This document shows positions 1-7,100 of a DNA stretch of 64,000 bases, one piece after another. The DNA is from Endomychus coccineus (Eukaryota; Arthropoda; Insecta; Coleoptera; Endomychidae), in contig OY294067.1 of the NCBI GenBank assembly GCA_958510875.1, positions 149,036,243 through 149,100,242 of the forward strand, written 5' to 3'. The notes under the pieces are model-generated. The model searched no databases. It was not told where the DNA came from and worked only from the letters and a program-made list of their open reading frames with translations. Position numbers and translations under genes: made by a program. Each line of letters opens with the position of its first letter. Positions within the stretch are counted from its first letter, which is position 1.

Positions 1-1
1 A

Positions 2-127
2 TCAATAATTCGGATCTCGTTCAATGAATCCATCATTGATCATTTGGAGATTATTAGGAACAAACAAATAGCTGGAATATTATTGACTCGAGGGTATGAT
101 TATTATAATAGAACAAAAATTCCGTGA
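2..127 (+). CDS. Possible C-terminal end of an upstream viral gene (partial)
   Basis: One frame is open from the window edge to a TGA at 125-127, giving about 41 residues and ending in RTKIP. An AATAAA signal follows at 223-228, before the next gene. In Polinton/adintovirus genomes a co-oriented virion gene would be expected here, so this may be the tail of such a gene. No diagnostic motif is visible, so it cannot be assigned to the ATPase or any other family member. A chance open frame of this length is also possible. Confidence 0.25.
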   Translation, partial: SIIRISFNESIIDHLEIIRNKQIAGILLTRGYDYYNRTKIP

Positions 128-222
128 ATATGAGGGTGAATCAAGAGTGAAGATTATAATATTTGAAACATATATTGTTAAGATTATACCTAAGTCTTTT
201 GTATTGAGAAAATTTTGAAATT

Positions 223-228
223 AATAAA
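223..228 (+). terminator. Poly(A) signal AATAAA
   Basis: AATAAA in an A/T-rich context lies after the partial upstream frame and before the promoter-like sequence of the PLA2 gene. It is the likely 3' end signal of the upstream viral transcript. Confidence 0.4.
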
Positions 229-269
229 AAATATTATTTTGAGATCTTTGATCTTTCTCCCTCCCCTCG

Positions 270-303
270 TTAAATAACTGTGCAATCTTGAATTTTCATC
301 AGT
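270..303 (+). promoter_or_regulatory. Core promoter of the PLA2 gene (TATA-like plus TCAGT initiator)
   Basis: A TATA-like TTAAATAA (270-277) sits 31 bp upstream of the A of a TCAGT initiator (299-303). That is the standard spacing of arthropod RNA polymerase II core promoters. The ATG follows at 308, so the predicted leader is only about 7 nt. Confidence 0.5.
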
Positions 304-307
304 CTGT

Positions 308-1090
308 ATGGAAGCGTACGTAGGAGAAGGTGTTCTCAATACGCTTATAAACAAGCTCCCGTTTGAACTTCATATTCCTGGTTATCAATTCTGTGGTCCC
401 GGTACAAAATTAGAAGAACGGTTGAGAAGAGGAGATTCAGGTATCAATCCACTCGATAAAGCTTGCCGCCAACACGATATTTCATATCTGCGAAACGCTA
501 GTTTGGAAGGACGTCACGAGGCGGATAAAATATTAGAGAACGCTGCTTGGCAACGTGTCAAATCTAAAGACACAAAATTTGGAGAAAGGATTGCCGCTTT
601 CGGTGTAAATGAAATTATGAAGGCAAAGAGGAAATTGGGAATGGGTATGAGAAAGAAGGTTGGGTTCGGAAGTGCAATTGTCGATGAGGTGAGAAAAGTT
701 ATGAAGAATAAGTTTGACTCATCCAATCTGAAGAAAACATCCCAAACAGCGTTGAAAGTTGCACGAAAACAATTCAAAAAAGCGGGAGGTCGGAAAAATG
801 TTCGGTTACCAAGAGTAATTCCTATTCCAAAGACTGGAGGATTTCTACCATTTTTAATACCTCTGTTTGCCGGCTTATCAGCTGCTGGAGCATTGGCGGG
901 GGGTGGTGCAGGCATCGCTAAGGCCGTCAACGACAGCAAAGCAGCTCGGAAAACCTTGGAGGAAACGGAAAGACATAATAAAACAATGGAAGCTATAGCT
1001 TTGGGGAAACAAGGATCTGGTCTATATTTGAAAAAGTATCGCAAAGGTCTTGGTCTATATTCAAATAAACATCCAAAAAATTGTCAGTAA
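308..1090 (+). CDS. PLA2-domain minor virion protein of adintovirus/Polinton type (pX-like)
   Basis: The 260-aa protein has an N-terminal phospholipase A2-like domain like that of parvovirus VP1. It shows a glycine-rich Ca-binding loop YQFCGPGT (residues 26-33) and the catalytic element DKACRQHD (50-57), with His56-Asp57. A basic Lys/Arg-rich middle (about 105-170) leads to a long hydrophobic Gly/Ala stretch (about 178-205) that could be membrane-active, then a C-terminal GLYLKKYRKGLGLY motif. In adintoviruses such proteins are taken to be minor capsid components that help the virion breach membranes during entry. The frame is intact. It overlaps the next open frame by 10 nt. The ATG at 308 follows the core promoter directly. 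Assignment to the family is firm; lipase activity is inferred from motifs only. Confidence 0.85.
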   Translation: MEAYVGEGVLNTLINKLPFELHIPGYQFCGPGTKLEERLRRGDSGINPLDKACRQHDISYLRNASLEGRHEADKILENAAWQRVKSKDTKFGERIAAFGVNEIMKAKRKLGMGMRKKVGFGSAIVDEVRKVMKNKFDSSNLKKTSQTALKVARKQFKKAGGRKNVRLPRVIPIPKTGGFLPFLIPLFAGLSAAGALAGGGAGIAKAVNDSKAARKTLEETERHNKTMEAIALGKQGSGLYLKKYRKGLGLYSNKHPKNCQ

Positions 1091-1461
1091 ACCTACCCAG
1101 AAGACCTCTGACCGATCTCGATCTACGAAAACTAGCAAAAGCTCTGAAAATTCCCCATTTTAGAGGAGTATTTATGCGTGATGAACTACCATCCAACGGA
1201 CCATGGAAAAACGAGCGTGGAATAGTTAATTTAGATAGCTCGGACAATGGAGGCACTCACTGGGTTGGGTTTAATAAAGTCGGTGATACAGTTTTATATT
1301 ATGATAGTTTTGGCAATTTACGCCCTCCTCGCGAACTAGTGGATTATTTCAAAAAGTGTAAGATATTATTCAATCACGATAATTTTCAACAATATAACAC
1401 TTATAATTCTGGTCAGTTATGTTTAGATTTCCTCTCTAACTCTTCAGTTGTGCTCGACTAA
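1081..1461 (+). CDS. Adenain-type cysteine protease (maturation protease), no visible ATG start
   Basis: This frame resembles the adenovirus-like (adenain, C5) proteases of adintoviruses and Polintons, which cut virion precursor proteins during maturation. Counting from 1081, the catalytic set would be His60 (GTHWVGF), Asp75 (LYYDSFG), a Gln near 104 and Cys114 (SGQLCLDFL). The frame opens after a TAA at 1066-1068, but its first codon in the conserved region is TTG (1081). The first ATG is at 1174, inside the conserved domain. At about 126 residues it is shorter than adenovirus proteases (about 200) but spans the catalytic core. Either the start codon was lost, translation enters by -1 frameshift from the PLA2 gene (see findings), or a splice supplies the start. 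Confidence 0.75.
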   Translation: MSVNLPRRPLTDLDLRKLAKALKIPHFRGVFMRDELPSNGPWKNERGIVNLDSSDNGGTHWVGFNKVGDTVLYYDSFGNLRPPRELVDYFKKCKILFNHDNFQQYNTYNSGQLCLDFLSNSSVVLD

Positions 1462-1476
1462 CCCTGCATTTATTAG

Positions 1477-1486
1477 TATATAAATA
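1477..1486 (+). promoter_or_regulatory. TATA box of the penton-like gene
   Basis: TATATAAATA lies 27-36 bp upstream of the ATG at 1513. The spacing implies a transcription start just before the ATG and a very short leader, as for the PLA2 gene. This argues that the capsid genes are transcribed separately and not as one mRNA. Confidence 0.55.
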
Positions 1487-1512
1487 GATTGTTGGTAAAG
1501 TTTGCATCAATC

Positions 1513-2256
1513 ATGTCTCAGACGTTCACTATCACGGGTAAGAGCTCCCGCTTATCTGTAGATTTCCACCCACCTATAGAACTAGATCCTCATTCATATT
1601 ATTCTATCGCACTTGTTGGCTTGCATACGTACAATAGCATTCCGAACATTGAAGAAGGTTTTAATAAATTTTATTATAAAAATGTGAAGGGTGAGGAAGA
1701 AGTAGTAACTATACCTACGGGGTCCTACGAGTTGACAGACATCGAGGATTTCATACAAAGTGCAGTTTGTGGGATAGGAGTGAAGCAAGAAGAACGTGAC
1801 CGGAAATTATCAATAAAATCTAACAACAACACTCTACACACAGAGCTGAAGAGTGATTTTGAAGTGAATTTTATTCCTAAAGATAGTATAAGCGAACTGT
1901 TGGGATTCAGCAAAAAGAAATTGACATCTCGCGAACTACACGTATCTGATCGACCTATAAACATAATCAAAGTTCAAACAATACGTGTTGAGTGTAACTT
2001 AACCGCAGGAGCATATTATAACAATAAGATAGCTTATACGATATATGAGTTCTCACCTCTTGTACCACCTGGGTTTTCCATTGATATAGAGCCGAAGAAT
2101 CTTATTTATCTACCGGTCATCAGCAAGACGTCCTTCGATAACATCACGCTGAATATTTTAGATCAGAATTGGAAACCGGTAAATTTTCGTGGAGAAGAAA
2201 TTATTATACGATTGGAATTGAAAAAGATCGTTAGGGATTATACCTCACAACAATGA
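1513..2256 (+). CDS. Penton-base-like minor capsid protein (single jelly-roll) of adintovirus/Polinton type
   Basis: The 247-aa protein starts at the first ATG after the TATA box. It is rich in beta-strand-like segments and ends with a conserved strand pair, LNILDQNWKPVNFRGEEI followed by IIRLELKK. That block is typical of the small vertex protein encoded next to the hexon-like protein in Polintons and adintoviruses. In these viruses the pentameric penton fills the vertices of the icosahedral shell and is predicted to be a single jelly roll. The frame is undamaged. It sits between protease and major capsid gene in the same orientation, which supports the assignment. Recognition rests on family pattern and synteny; no alignment was possible. 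Confidence 0.75.
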   Translation: MSQTFTITGKSSRLSVDFHPPIELDPHSYYSIALVGLHTYNSIPNIEEGFNKFYYKNVKGEEEVVTIPTGSYELTDIEDFIQSAVCGIGVKQEERDRKLSIKSNNNTLHTELKSDFEVNFIPKDSISELLGFSKKKLTSRELHVSDRPINIIKVQTIRVECNLTAGAYYNNKIAYTIYEFSPLVPPGFSIDIEPKNLIYLPVISKTSFDNITLNILDQNWKPVNFRGEEIIIRLELKKIVRDYTSQQ

Positions 2257-2354
2257 ATAATAATCCAATACTCACCACCACTCATTATATGAAAGGAATT
2301 CAACTGAGAAGGTTGCAGTAGCCATCACTTGAGAACATGGGTTTGGATTTCAGC

Positions 2355-2386
2355 AATAAAAGACATTTCCATAGTGGTCATCAGTC
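2355..2386 (+). promoter_or_regulatory. Candidate core promoter of the major capsid gene
   Basis: AATAAAAG (2355-2362, a TATA variant) is followed 27 bp later by a TCAGTC initiator (2381-2386). The ATG is at 2473, giving a leader of about 90 nt. The interval 2257-2472 holds no other feature. Confidence 0.35.
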
Positions 2387-2472
2387 ATTATCTACAACGA
2401 GCTCGAGGGAGAAGGTTGCTTCTGCATCACTATCATTGGAAAATATCAATTTTTTGAAGTCTCTTGGTTACA

Positions 2473-3675
2473 ATGTCGGAAAAACTTCAAATATTCAACG
2501 AGCCAAACTTCAATGAAGACATCATCCGAGAAGAAACTCATACCTACTATCCCCACACAACATCTTTTGGCAACAGCGATGAAATTGAGATATTAATCAA
2601 TCAACAAGATGTGTTGGTAGATTTGGCCTCGTCTGCTTTATTCATCGAGGCAGAATTCCAGCCAGAAGCAAGTGGTGATGGTGAATGTAAACTAACGAAT
2701 AATTTCGGAGCGTTTCTCTTCGAATATATCAGTTATGAATTGAATGGAAAAGAGATAGACAAAGTACGTGATCCTGGTATTGTCAGCACCATCAGAGCTT
2801 ATCTAACATATGCCAAACATGAATCTGTACCTCTAGCTATTTCTGGATGGTCATTTAAGGATGTATTGAGTTCAGTCTACAATAATAAAATCAATTTATG
2901 GATACCGTTGAATTTTCTACTAGGCCTATTCATTGACTATAACAAAGTTTTGAGTGGAAAACATAAGCTGCGCTTGATAAGGTCTCGAACCGATAACGAT
3001 TGCTATACTAATAGCACAGGCACGAAAACAGCTAAAATAAATGTGAAGACGATAGCATTAAAAGTGCGACATGTGTTTCCAAGTGATCAAGTTAAATTTC
3101 AAATGTTGGGGAATTTGAGTGCTGAGAAGCCTATTTTGATTCCATTCCGTAGTTGGGATCTGCATGAAAATCCGTTGATGAAGGAGAGCACTCGCGACAT
3201 TTGGGCTGTTAAAACTTCAATGAATTTGGAACGACCCAGATATGTGATTCTAGCTTTCCAAACTGATCGAAAAAATAATCCTGTTAAGCACAGTGCATAT
3301 TTCGATAATATAAACTTGCTAAATGTTAAATTATACTTGAATTCAGAGTGTTATCCATATGAAGCAATGAAATTGAATTTCACCGACCAGCAATACGTGG
3401 AAGCATACCAGATGTACTATGATTTCCAGAAATCATTTTCAAATAAAATAATAAGCGAACCCATGTTGGATTATATAGCATTCAAGAATAGAGCAATTTT
3501 TGTGATTGACTGTTCAAAACAAAATGATGCTATAAAGTCATCAACAGTTGACGTCAAACTAGAGATGGAAAGTTTCCTGAATTTCCCCAAAAACACCAGG
3601 GCTTATTGCATCATCATTAACGATCGTATAATGGAGTATTCTCCGATTACAGGATCAGTTCGGAATTTGGTGTGA
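2473..3675 (+). CDS. Hexon-like major capsid protein (double jelly-roll) of adintovirus/Polinton type
   Basis: The intact 400-aa protein belongs to the family often labelled F54H12.2-like in invertebrate genomes, which is the Polinton/adintovirus major capsid protein. Recognisable blocks are the N-terminal THTYYPHTTSF, the VDLASSALFIEAEF strand, the FEYISYELNGKEIDKVRDPG motif, WIPLNFLLGLF, and a C-terminal half with FDNINLLNVKLYLN and the FINDRIMEYSPITG-like ending. The length matches other insect copies. Trimers of such proteins form the facets of the icosahedral capsid. The frame has no stop or shift, in contrast to the copy-B MSV199 gene, so copy A is either young or was constrained until recently. 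The chosen ATG (2473) follows a non-ATG extension of three codons. Confidence 0.88.
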   Translation: MSEKLQIFNEPNFNEDIIREETHTYYPHTTSFGNSDEIEILINQQDVLVDLASSALFIEAEFQPEASGDGECKLTNNFGAFLFEYISYELNGKEIDKVRDPGIVSTIRAYLTYAKHESVPLAISGWSFKDVLSSVYNNKINLWIPLNFLLGLFIDYNKVLSGKHKLRLIRSRTDNDCYTNSTGTKTAKINVKTIALKVRHVFPSDQVKFQMLGNLSAEKPILIPFRSWDLHENPLMKESTRDIWAVKTSMNLERPRYVILAFQTDRKNNPVKHSAYFDNINLLNVKLYLNSECYPYEAMKLNFTDQQYVEAYQMYYDFQKSFSNKIISEPMLDYIAFKNRAIFVIDCSKQNDAIKSSTVDVKLEMESFLNFPKNTRAYCIIINDRIMEYSPITGSVRNLV

Positions 3676-3746
3676 AGAACCAGGTGATGAATCATAATGT
3701 TATAATTTATGTTCTAAATGATGTACTATCAAAATGTATCTTTCCC

Positions 3747-3752
3747 AATAAA
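3747..3752 (+). terminator. Poly(A) signal of the major capsid gene
   Basis: AATAAA occurs 72 nt after the capsid stop codon and is followed by a T/A-rich tract. The inverted duplication shared with copy B begins just downstream, at about 3757. Confidence 0.5.
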
Positions 3753-3822
3753 TGTTATTATTATTATTATATTTGATATTTTATTTCTCAAACGGTAGGT
3801 GGTGATGTAAACATCCGACGAT

Positions 3823-3840
3823 CATAGTTTGTAAACTATG
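3823..3840. repeat. 18-bp palindrome CATAGTTT-GT-AAACTATG
   Basis: Eight-base arms flank a 2-bp centre, and CCGAC/GTCGG extends the symmetry outward with mismatches. The same CATAGTT core recurs in the 68-bp repeats of the TIR (5811-6021) and in copy B (about 11200 and 9700-9790). It may be a protein-binding site shared by the MSV199 promoter and the TIR. Confidence 0.6.
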
Positions 3841-4011
3841 GTAGTCGGTTGCTGGAAATGAAACAAATTGAAACAACTAGTGACGTTATCAGTCAGTTAT
3901 CAACGTTTGCAATGATATCGAAACGGGGAGTTACCCCCCACCCTCACTATTCACGTTCACGTTCTCACGTATGTAAGAGAGAATCATTTCAGAAAATGTT
4001 CAGTTATAAAA

Positions 4012-4901
4012 ATGAACTTAGCAGCGTGCGTTCGTGATTCAAATGTGGCTACATGGTCCACCAACAATTTTATTAAGTTAACAGTTAATGAAGTGTGTCT
4101 AAAATTTGGGATCGATATAAGAAACGATAAAAGAAACTATTTATTTTGGAATATTCAACTAAACCAACGCGTTCTGATGAATGAAGATCTATTGGATTGG
4201 TTAGGTTATCGCGGCAAAAAATATCATGCTAAAAAGGGTGTTATAACAAGATTGTTGAGGAAAAACCCGCATATACACCATTTAGAAATTTGTGATAAGA
4301 CTGATGCACGAAAGAAATATTATGTTCTAGATGCTATTGATTTCGAATCATTATTGATGCAAATGCGAACTCCTAAAGTCATCGAGTTACGTGAACTGTT
4401 TTTGTTAATGAAATTTATTATGATGAAATATTGTGAGTACGAGAAATTCTATGAACAACAAGAACGTCAAAGAGCTGAGGAACGTGAATGTCTTGCGAAA
4501 GAACGATCTCAACGCTTATCTCAACAAATTCAAATGAATGTTATCACCTTAAGGAATAACATTGCACCAAATATTGTTCCACCTCCTATAAATTTTGGAA
4601 AGAGACGAAATTTAGGTAATTACTTTGTTTTTTATAATAAAATTTATATAATATATATTATTTAGGATTATATCGAACATCGAATGATATGAGACCAGAA
4701 TGGTACCTAATGCGTCGACAGGAGGATGGTTGGCGTGATGCCGACAGAAAATTACAAAATCGGGGAATGCGATTAATACGTAAATGGTCTAACATATCTC
4801 ATGCTATCGATATTGGTAACGAAGTGAAACAGAATTTCCGCCGCGATTTGAAATGGTATGGAAATATTATTCATGCCGCAGAAGAAGAGGGGGGTGATTA
4901 A
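4012..4901 (+). CDS. MSV199 / DUF3627 domain protein, copy A (two exons)
   Basis: The N-terminal half matches the MSV199 domain of large insect DNA viruses, with FWNIQLNQRVLMNEDLLDWL and LLRKNPHIHHLEI. A Glu/Arg-rich coiled coil follows. The C-terminal part (WRDADRKLQ, HAIDIGNEVKQNF) matches DUF3627. Proteins of this kind in entomopoxviruses, iridoviruses and adintoviruses are thought to be DNA-binding or regulatory; the molecular role is unknown. The two parts join across a 50-nt intron (4616-4665, GT-AG), with exons 4012-4615 and 4666-4901 kept in frame, giving 279 residues. An upstream conserved frame from an ATG at 3858 could be the true N-terminus. In this copy it is shifted by one extra C in the run 3934-3939. 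Compared with copy B, about 100 nt and 36 nt of coiled-coil sequence are missing. Confidence 0.75.
4616..4665 (+). other. Spliceosomal intron in the MSV199 gene, copy A
   Basis: This 50-nt AT-rich GT-AG intron begins GTAATTAC and ends in TATTATTTAG. Its removal joins the MSV199 and DUF3627 halves in one frame. The equivalent intron in copy B (10224-10283, minus strand) is 60 nt, with the same donor and a better pyrimidine tract before the AG. Confidence 0.75.
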
Positions 4902-5003
4902 TTGATTAGTGATATCAACATCGAGTCATTGATAGAATGTGTTATCAATCACAAAAATAAAGCTTATGAACTAGCAAATGATAATGTCAATATATTATTA
5001 TAA
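4902..5003 (+). CDS. Short conserved frame after the MSV199 gene, copy A
   Basis: This is the in-frame continuation after the MSV199 stop codon, about 33 codons (DINIESLIE, NKAYELANDNVN). It is conserved with copy B, where the same frame starts with an ATG overlapping the MSV199 stop. Here that ATG is absent, so the frame may be relic sequence or a former small overlapping gene. Confidence 0.3.
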   Translation: MISDINIESLIECVINHKNKAYELANDNVNILL

Positions 5004-5048
5004 TTATCATTCCTTTTGTTTTATTAAAACACTTATATCTTCATACAA

Positions 5049-5264
5049 TCATTTATTTACATGGTAAATAGCCTTCTTTACATATTTAACAAACATTTTC
5101 AACATTAGTACTGATAAAGAAGATAAAATTGCATACAAAATTGCGAAAATTGTAGAAATTTCTTCGTCTAGTGAGGATGATGTACGTGTGGATGGTGTTG
5201 ATATTGTCTTTTGTATGACCTGTGGTAAACATGATGATTGTTGGAGCAATTGCCATTCAGCCAT
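5049..5264 (-). CDS. Small predicted single-pass membrane protein, viral, unknown
   Basis: The 71-residue frame starts at a good ATG (MAEWQLLQ). It has a Ser/Thr-rich polar N-terminal half, then a hydrophobic segment of about 22 residues (STIFAILYAILSSLSVLML) and a short basic tail. That layout suggests a type II or tail-anchored membrane protein. Its start lies 6 bp after the stop of the upstream minus-strand frame, as in a compact viral gene pair. It converges with the + strand capsid cassette. No family is recognised, and copy B lacks the region. Confidence 0.4.
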   Translation of the reverse strand: MAEWQLLQQSSCLPQVIQKTISTPSTRTSSSLDEEISTIFAILYAILSSLSVLMLKMFVKYVKKAIYHVNK

Positions 5265-5270
5265 ATCTCC

Positions 5271-5552
5271 CTAACTCCGATCAAAGAATAAAAGTTTAAG
5301 TTTATAATGTATGGTGGTACGATTATCTTGAGGAATGTTGAATGCGAATACCTCTAATTGATTATCGTTGATTTTTCTAAAATTCATCGGAATCCATTCG
5401 GTACGGTTACACCCCCCACCACCATCGGTTGCAACATCCTTCAGACAAATATAAATGCGCTCAACGTGTTGGGGAACGTTCGCGTATAGAATACCATTCA
5501 GAATTGTGGTTAGAATCACGAAATTTGTTTTTAACATCCCCACTCCCATCAT
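5271..5552 (-). CDS. Unknown viral protein with hydrophobic N-terminus
   Basis: The frame starts at the first ATG (MMGVGMLKTNF) and runs about 93 residues. It has a hydrophobic leader that may be a signal or membrane segment, a glycine run (DGGGGC) and a strand-rich C-terminus (NDNQLEVFAFNIP). It overlaps the frame at 5461-5700 in another reading frame and is followed closely by the membrane-protein frame at 5264. The two overlapping frames could be one gene broken by a frameshift or two genes. No homologue is recognised. Confidence 0.4.
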   Translation of the reverse strand: MMGVGMLKTNFVILTTILNGILYANVPQHVERIYICLKDVATDGGGGCNRTEWIPMNFRKINDNQLEVFAFNIPQDNRTTIHYKLKLLFFDRS

Positions 5553-5700
5553 TATCTTCACTTTTTGCACTTGTATATGTATTCAACAGTCTTATAACTT
5601 TTATTTTATGTTCGTAAAAATTCAAGTCTCTTCTTAGTTCATGAACTTTCTCCACAAATTTTCTAAGTATACGTGTGTATTCTTCAAAAGATATATGCAT
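5461..5700 (-). CDS. Unknown viral protein, helical N-terminus
   Basis: The 79-residue frame starts at an ATG. It begins with a charged, probably helical region (EEYTRILRKFVEKVHELRRD) and becomes low in structure after residue 45, where it overlaps the 5271-5552 frame. The first ~45 residues look protein-like and the remainder less so. This fits a frameshift joining it to the neighbouring frame. Function unknown. Confidence 0.35.
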   Translation of the reverse strand: MHISFEEYTRILRKFVEKVHELRRDLNFYEHKIKVIRLLNTYTSAKSEDNDGSGDVKNKFRDSNHNSEWYSIRERSPTR

Positions 5701-5810
5701 AATGACACATTTACAAACTTACTGGATATCTTTATCATAACCTTCAACTATTCACATTTACACATAGAGTATCATTATTATTACTCGCATTTCATTCCTC
5801 ATCTGACCAT

Positions 5811-5856
5811 CATAGTTCGTGAACGATGATGACGTCATCATCGTTCGTAAACTATG
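5811..5856. repeat. 46-bp near-perfect palindrome centred on TGACGTCA
   Basis: The inner 26 bp (5821-5846) are a perfect palindrome around TGACGTCA, a CREB/ATF-type site. The outer CATAGTT/AACTATG arms are also symmetric. It marks the inner edge of TIR A and resembles a replication or transcription control site. Confidence 0.75.
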
Positions 5857-6021
5857 GTCGCCGGGTTGAATCAGTTACTGTCATTGGCTTGAAGCAGTGA
5901 CGTCATCATCGTTCGTGAACTATGGTCGCCGGATTGAATCAGTTACTGTCATCGGTTCGAAGCAGTGACGTCATCATCGTTCGTAAACTATGGTCGCCGG
6001 ATTGAAACAATGACAAAGCAG
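5830..6021. repeat. Three 68-bp direct repeats in TIR A
   Basis: Units start at 5830, 5898 and 5966 (the last shortened). Each contains TGACGTCATCATCGTTCGT, the ACTATGGTCGCCGG block and a TCAGTTACTGTCAT block. Inverted units of the same family are at 9696-9791 in TIR B. Confidence 0.8.
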
Positions 6022-6590
6022 TCTTTGTCACGTGATGGTGACACCTACACGAAGCAGCCTGTACCTTCGGTCCACCATGACATCTGTCACGTGACACCTA
6101 CACGAAGCAGCCTGTACCTTTAGCTCACCATGACAGCTGTCACGTGTTGGTGACACCTACACGAAGCAACCTGTACCTTTGGTTCACCATGACAGCTGTC
6201 ATATGGTGGCGACATCTCCATGAAGCAGCCTGTACCCAAGGGTCGCCATGACAGCTGTCACGTGGTGGCGACATCTCCACGAAGCATTCTGTACCTTCGA
6301 TGACAGCTGTCACGTGGTGGTGACATCTCCATGAAGCAGCCTGTACCTTTGGTTCACCATGACAGCTGTCATATGGTGGCGACATCTCCATGAAGCAGCC
6401 TGTACCCAAGGGTCGCCATGACAGCTGTCACGTGGTGGCGACATCTCCACGAAGCATTCTGTACCTTCGATGACAACTGTCACGTGGTGGTGACATCTCC
6501 ATGAAGCAGCCTGTACCTTTGGATCAAAGGTATAGATTGCTTCCTAGAGGTGGCGGAGCCCCCTCCACGAAGCAGTCTGTACCTTGGGTT
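6022..6590. repeat. 59-bp satellite with E-box motifs, TIR A
   Basis: Tandem units of about 59 bp share CCATGACAGCTGTCACGTG, which combines the palindrome TGACAGCTGTCA with a CACGTG E-box. A 170-bp higher-order block (6187-6356) is repeated next to itself (6357-6526) with almost no change. Open frames through the array are by-products of the repeat period. Confidence 0.8.
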
Positions 6591-7100
6591 CGCCATGACA
6601 GCTGTACCTTATGGTCGCCATGACAGCTGGACCTTATGGTAGCCATGACAGCTGTACCTCATGCTCGCCATGACAGCTGTACCTCATGCTCGCCATGACA
6701 GCTGGACCTTATGGTCGCCATGACAGCTGGACCTTATGGTCACCATGACAGCTCACTTGGTGGTGACACCTACACGAAGCAACCTGTACCTCATGATTGC
6801 CATGACAGCTGGTCCTTATGGTCGCCATGACAGCTGGTCCTTATGGTCGCCATGACAGCTGGTCCTTATGCCCACCATGACAGCTGGACCTTATGGTCGC
6901 CATGACAGTTGGTTCTTATGATCGTCATGACAGCTGGTCCTTATGGTCGCCATGACAGCTGGTCCTTATGGTCGCCATGACAGCTGGACCTTATGGTCGC
7001 CATGACAGCTGGTCCTTATGGCCACCATGACAGCTGGTCCTTATGCCCACCATGACAGCTGGACCTTATGGTCGCCATGACAGTTGGACCTTAGGGCCGC
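6590..7100. repeat. 25-bp satellite (GCCATGACAGCTGG type), TIR A
   Basis: Short units of about 25 bp (GCCATGACAGCTGGTCCTTA) keep the CAGCTG core but have lost the rest of the 59-bp unit. They appear to derive from it. The array ends at about 7100, before the unique outer part of the TIR. Confidence 0.8.

Larger units (their letters stand above)
3757..5003. repeat. Left arm of inverted duplication (element A, MSV199 segment)
   Basis: This segment is repeated in inverted orientation at 9893-11282. Shared sequence runs from an ATT-rich tract just after the capsid poly(A) signal, through the MSV199 gene, to the end of a short downstream frame. The arms differ by point changes, small indels and two coding-region length differences. 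They look like corresponding parts of two related viral integrations and not a recent duplication. Confidence 0.85.

Noticed and set aside
514..1044. 176-codon minus-strand frame inside the PLA2 gene
   Set aside because: It is a shadow of the + strand gene. The protein has no recognised motif, while the + strand frame has clear PLA2 residues.
4899..4901. TAA of copy A read as a premature stop, with the protein continuing to 5003
   Set aside because: In copy B the MSV199 frame itself ends at the same place, and the downstream conserved stretch is in another frame there. A separate small frame is the more cautious reading.
6140..6409. Open frame of about 89 codons through the 59-bp satellite (minus), and similar frames at 8692-8973 and 8921-9291
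   Set aside because: They arise from the repeat period of the TIR satellites, exist on both strands and change with unit number. No sign of coding.
6590..7100. Short regular repeats that could suggest a CRISPR array
   Set aside because: The units are directly adjacent, with no unique spacers, and lie in a eukaryotic, virus-derived TIR.
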